A DNA stretch of 8,360 nucleotides from Ignavibacteriales bacterium (GTDB taxonomy: Bacteria; Bacteroidota; Ignavibacteria; Ignavibacteriales; Melioribacteraceae): NCBI GenBank assembly GCA_007280825.1, contig QYQI01000089.1, forward strand, positions 1 through 8,360. Reading direction: 5' to 3'. Under the pieces are notes generated by a model, which was given only the letters and a program-made list of their open reading frames with translations, was not told the DNA's origin and searched no databases. Positions 5,853 to 8,360 of this stretch are shown piece by piece (positions within the stretch are counted from its first letter, which is position 1; each line of letters opens with the position of its first letter). A program made the position numbers and the translations under genes.

Positions 5853-7270
5853 AACGGTTTTTACTAATTCTCATATCGCTAATCTTCATCGAAAATAATC
5901 TATATGCTCAAACTGAGGATAATAGAATTCAAGTTGTTGGTGATAGTCTCTTAGGAAAAACAATTAATGGTGAAAGCATTCGTGAGGTACACGGCAATGT
6001 TGTAATGACGCAAGGCGCTGTTAGGATCACTTGTGATAAAGCGATTCAATACATTGCTCGTAATGAAGTGGAACTGATCGGTAGAGTAGTTGTTGTTCAA
6101 GACAGCATTATAATCAAAACCACACGCGGTTATTATTATGGTGACACTAAAATTGCATTTTCTAAAGTCGGAATATTTTTAACTGACGGCCATATTAATC
6201 TGAATTCTAAAAATGGTTATTATTATTTCGATGAAAAACGGTCTTATTTTTATGAAGATGTAAAATTACAAGATTCACTTTCCAACATTTCAACTAACCG
6301 GCTCACTTACTTTGATGATGAGGATAAAGCTGTTGCAGCAGGGAATGTGCAAGTTAACGATACTTCGTCTACAATTTTTGCCGATAGTCTGATTCATTAT
6401 CGAAACACGAAGATCACTTTCGCATTTAATAATATTAGAATTTATAATCTGTCAAACCGGTTAGCAATTTTTGGAAACAAACTTGAAGACTATGGAAAGA
6501 AAAATTATTCGAAGATAACAGATAAACCGTTCTTAGTCCGGATTGATACACTTTCAAACGGCGCTCTTGATACTTTGATTGTTTCTGCTAAGATGTTAGA
6601 ATCTTTTGACGACAGTTTGAAAAAACTAATTGCCACTGACTCGGTAAAAATTGTACGTAAAAATTTTGCTTCAGTTAACGGGCAGACAATATTTTATCAG
6701 AAAAATGATCAGATACAAACTTTCAAACGAGAATCTGATATTACTCCACCGGTATTTTGGAACGAAGAAGCTCAACTTATAGGCGATTCTATAAATATTT
6801 TTTTAAAGGATAATCGTTTAGACCGTATGGATATTAACGCTAATGCATCAATAATTACCTCACATAAAGATTCCATTTACCGGTTCGATCAGCTCTCAGG
6901 TAAAAAAATAAAAATGTTTTTTGATGATAAAGGATTAAGCAGAACAGAAGTTTATGGAAATGTTCTAAGCATTTATTATATGTATGAAGACAAAGAACCA
7001 AACGGATTACTCAAATCCAGTTCTGAGCAGGCAAAAATATATTTTAAAGATAAAGCTGTTGCGGATGTTAGATTATACGGAAAACCGGTAAGCGAGTATC
7101 ATCCCGAAAATTTAATTATTGGTAAAGAAAAAGATTTCACAATTCCAACTTTTAGAATATATTCGGATAAACCTACAAAAGAAAATCTTCTCTTTAAGAG
7201 AAAAGATATTCTTACCTATTTAATGAAGGACGTACAATATTATGCAGGAAAACTTAGTACTAAGAAGTGA
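5849..7270 (+). CDS. Large OstA/LptA-like periplasmic LPS transport protein
   Basis: This 473-residue exported protein has a Sec signal peptide (basic MKR, hydrophobic 4-14) with likely cleavage after LYA at residue 20. The mature part is a series of beta-rich OstA-type units: strands rich in Gly-x-Val patterns, for example VHGNVVMTQGAVRITCDKA (47-65), EDVKLQDSLSNISTNRLTYF (136-155), AAGNVQVND (163-171), IATDSVKIV (261-269), INANASI (329-335) and EVYGNVLSIYYM (367-378). Such units bind the acyl chains of LPS in LptA and in the N-terminal part of LptD. The position between lptC and lptB indicates the LptA role, bridging the periplasm. It is more than twice the length of E. coli LptA (about 185 residues) and lacks the outer-membrane barrel needed for LptD, which must be encoded elsewhere. 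The start overlaps lptC by four bases, and its 3' end overlaps lptB by 29. Family call firm; exact role inferred. Confidence 0.87.
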   Translation: MKRFLLILISLIFIENNLYAQTEDNRIQVVGDSLLGKTINGESIREVHGNVVMTQGAVRITCDKAIQYIARNEVELIGRVVVVQDSIIIKTTRGYYYGDTKIAFSKVGIFLTDGHINLNSKNGYYYFDEKRSYFYEDVKLQDSLSNISTNRLTYFDDEDKAVAAGNVQVNDTSSTIFADSLIHYRNTKITFAFNNIRIYNLSNRLAIFGNKLEDYGKKNYSKITDKPFLVRIDTLSNGALDTLIVSAKMLESFDDSLKKLIATDSVKIVRKNFASVNGQTIFYQKNDQIQTFKRESDITPPVFWNEEAQLIGDSINIFLKDNRLDRMDINANASIITSHKDSIYRFDQLSGKKIKMFFDDKGLSRTEVYGNVLSIYYMYEDKEPNGLLKSSSEQAKIYFKDKAVADVRLYGKPVSEYHPENLIIGKEKDFTIPTFRIYSDKPTKENLLFKRKDILTYLMKDVQYYAGKLSTKK

Positions 7271-7985
7271 AAATCTAAAAAAGGTTTACAAAAAAAGAGC
7301 AGTTGTAAATCATGTATCTGTTGGAGTTGAGCAAGGAGAAGTAGTAGGATTGCTTGGACCGAATGGTGCAGGAAAAACAACAACATTCTACATGATTGTA
7401 GGGATGATAAAACCAAATGAAGGAAAAGTATTTCTCGATAATAAAGAAATTACAAATGAGCCGATGTACAAGCGAGCAAAAATGGGGATTGGTTATCTGC
7501 CGCAAGAAGCTTCCATTTTTAGAAGATTAAGTGTTGAAGATAATTTAATGGCAGTCCTTCAAATGATGCAGCTTACTCAAGAAGAAAGAAAAGAAAGACA
7601 GGAAAAACTTTTAGAGGAATTAGGAATTAATAATGTCCGGAAAAATTTAGGATTTCAGTTAAGCGGCGGCGAGAGAAGGAGATGCGAAATAGCACGTGCT
7701 CTTGCAACAAATCCAAAATTTATTCTTCTTGATGAACCATTTGCAGGTGTTGATCCGATTGCTGTGGAAGATATTATGAATATTGTTGCCAATCTAAAGC
7801 ATAAAGGAATTGGAATTTTAATTACTGATCACAATGTTCACGAGACTTTGAGCATTGTTGATCGCGCATATATTTTAATTAACGGGGTAATATTTAAGGA
7901 AGGAACCGCAACTGATCTTGCTGAAGATACAGATGTAAGAAAATTATATCTGGGAGAGAAGTTTAAACTTGATCGATATTCTTAG
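7242..7985 (+). CDS. lptB: LPS export ABC transporter ATP-binding protein LptB
   Basis: LptB is the cytoplasmic ATPase dimer that, with LptF and LptG, extracts LPS from the inner membrane and pushes it along the LptC-LptA bridge. The 247-residue protein contains Walker A GPNGAGKT (39-46), Q-loop LPQEASIFRRLSVEDNL (86-102, Gln88), signature LSGGERRR (140-147), Walker B FILLDEP (160-166, catalytic Glu165) followed by D-loop FAGVDP (167-172), and switch His197 in ITDHNV. The PQEASIFRRLSVEDN and LSGGERRR stretches are distinctive for LptB among ABC ATPases. All catalytic residues are present. The ATG at 7242 gives the normal N-terminus and overlaps the preceding gene by 29 bases. AAGGA at 7226-7230, eleven bases upstream and inside that gene, can serve as ribosome binding site. 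Neither rpoN nor a hibernation-factor gene follows, unlike in many Proteobacteria. Identification is secure. Confidence 0.97.
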   Translation: MQENLVLRSENLKKVYKKRAVVNHVSVGVEQGEVVGLLGPNGAGKTTTFYMIVGMIKPNEGKVFLDNKEITNEPMYKRAKMGIGYLPQEASIFRRLSVEDNLMAVLQMMQLTQEERKERQEKLLEELGINNVRKNLGFQLSGGERRRCEIARALATNPKFILLDEPFAGVDPIAVEDIMNIVANLKHKGIGILITDHNVHETLSIVDRAYILINGVIFKEGTATDLAEDTDVRKLYLGEKFKLDRYS

Positions 7986-8000
7986 ATTAAACAAATCTAA
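7982..8000 (+). terminator. Weak hairpin at the end of lptB
   Basis: TTAGATT (7982-7988), which includes the lptB stop codon TAG, can pair with AATCTAA (7994-8000) around the loop AAACA. The stem has only one G-C pair and is followed by ATTTACAG rather than a T run; the nearest T run is at 8017-8022. It is a poor intrinsic terminator but the best candidate directly after the operon. Confidence 0.25.
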
Positions 8001-8004
8001 ATTT

Positions 8005-8075
8005 ACAGTGCAATAATTTTTTAATACTGTTCGTTGATGAAAAACAATTAACAGTGTAATAGTAATTCTGTACTG
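8005..8075. repeat. Imperfect direct repeat in the convergent intergenic region
   Basis: Two 25-base units, 8005-8029 and 8051-8075, agree at 18 of 25 positions. Both start ACAGTG followed by one variable base and AATA, and both end TACTG. Each also has inverted ends (ACAGT/ACTGT in the first, CAGT/ACTG in the second), so each could form a small hairpin. They lie between lptB and the convergent gene, where bidirectional termination would be expected. The remainder of the 99-base gap is AT-rich and shows nothing further. Confidence 0.4.
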
Positions 8076-8084
8076 ATTCAGATA

Positions 8085-8360
8085 TTATTTATTAAACTCT
8101 CTAATTATTTTTTGAATTTCATCCTCGCTAATCCCGCTTCCTAAAAGAGCGCTATTCTTCTCACTAACAGATTTTCTACTAACATTTCCTAAAGGATTAG
8201 TTGAAGGATTTCCGGCTCGGGCGCGCAATCGTTCTTCGATCTGCTTAGTAAAATTTCCTTCTTGATAAGAACTTTTTGTATTCATCTCGGAAGGAAGATC
8301 AAACGAAGTTACACAATTGCCTGGATTAACCGGCCGAGTTTCAAAGGCGAGAGTTTTCAC
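8085..8360 (-). CDS. Unidentified protein, partial at the right edge of the window
   Basis: An open frame of at least 91 residues enters from the right edge on the - strand and ends at TAA (8085-8087). I do not recognise it. The first codon inside the window is GTG at 8358-8360, but no upstream sequence is available, so this may be a start or an internal valine. The visible part is hydrophilic, without membrane segments. It has a charged stretch KQIEERLRARAG (39-50), a linker rich in Ser, Asn and Gly, and a C-terminal predicted helix SEDEIQKIIREFNK (78-91). An internal Met at residue 27 is possible as a start but has no ribosome binding site. The region appears slightly richer in G and C than the lpt genes. 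Convergent orientation relative to lptB places it in a separate transcription unit. It might be a small regulatory or adaptor protein, or the C-terminus of a larger one. Confidence 0.5.
   Translation of the reverse strand: MKTLAFETRPVNPGNCVTSFDLPSEMNTKSSYQEGNFTKQIEERLRARAGNPSTNPLGNVSRKSVSEKNSALLGSGISEDEIQKIIREFNK

Noticed and set aside
5849..7270. LptD (outer-membrane LPS assembly protein)
   Set aside because: OstA units are present, but 473 residues with no long C-terminal run of amphipathic barrel strands cannot form the LptD barrel, and the slot between lptC and lptB is that of lptA.
7275..7505. 76-residue open frame on the - strand inside lptB
   Set aside because: It is antisense to the LptB Walker A and Q-loop region and is explained as a shadow; the Cys-rich stretch is the complement of Thr and Ala codons.
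7986..8084. Small gene or RNA gene such as tRNA between lptB and the convergent gene
   Set aside because: Only 99 AT-rich bases are available, with no tRNA-like arms and no open frame with a ribosome binding site.
1..8360. CRISPR array, insertion sequence, phage or defence system
   Set aside because: No regularly spaced repeats, transposase, integrase, terminal inverted repeats or defence-type domains are visible; the genes are core housekeeping and envelope genes with tight operon spacing.

Overview
The window is compact, AT-rich, Gram-negative core genome: nine complete genes on the + strand and part of a tenth gene on the - strand entering from the right edge. Genes for KDO synthesis (kdsB, kdsA, kdsD) and lipopolysaccharide export (lptC, an lptA/ostA-like gene, lptB) show an LPS-bearing outer membrane. 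A lipoprotein-type LptC, a very long OstA-like LptA and a free-standing B12-binding mutase subunit suggest the Bacteroidota/Chlorobiota/Ignavibacteriota assemblage. Clear Shine-Dalgarno sites before several genes (which typical Bacteroidia tend to lack) and the low GC lean towards an Ignavibacteria-like organism. This placement is inference; no marker gene fixes it.

Layout. kdsB (18-788) stands alone and is followed by a plausible intrinsic terminator (800-834). A run of eight co-directional genes follows with gaps of 11-48 bases or short overlaps: a B12-binding mutase subunit (880-1287), a multi-spanning membrane acyltransferase-like protein (1305-2408), ruvB (2420-3451), kdsA (3469-4284), kdsD (4333-5310), lptC (5307-5852), an lptA-like gene (5849-7270) and lptB (7242-7985). 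The last four are joined by 4-, 4- and 29-base overlaps, so their translation is probably coupled. A 99-base intergenic region with imperfect repeats separates lptB from the convergent, unidentified gene at 8085-8360.

How the genes work together. KdsD makes arabinose 5-phosphate, KdsA condenses it with phosphoenolpyruvate to KDO 8-phosphate, a phosphatase (KdsC, not in this window) releases KDO, and KdsB activates it as CMP-KDO for transfer to lipid A. LptB drives export with partners encoded elsewhere (LptF/G), while LptC and the LptA-like protein carry LPS across the periplasm to LptD/E. RuvB (Holliday junction migration) and the B12 subunit (probably methylmalonyl-CoA mutase) have no evident functional tie to LPS and appear to be co-transcribed housekeeping genes. 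The membrane acyltransferase could modify an envelope glycan, but that rests on family resemblance and neighbourhood only.

I do not see an undescribed system here. The points most worth a second look are the missing kdsC in an otherwise classic kds-lpt cluster, the enlarged LptA-like protein, the clamp-binding-like tail of RuvB, an all-A/T 16-base palindrome before kdsD, and the unrecognised gene at the right edge.
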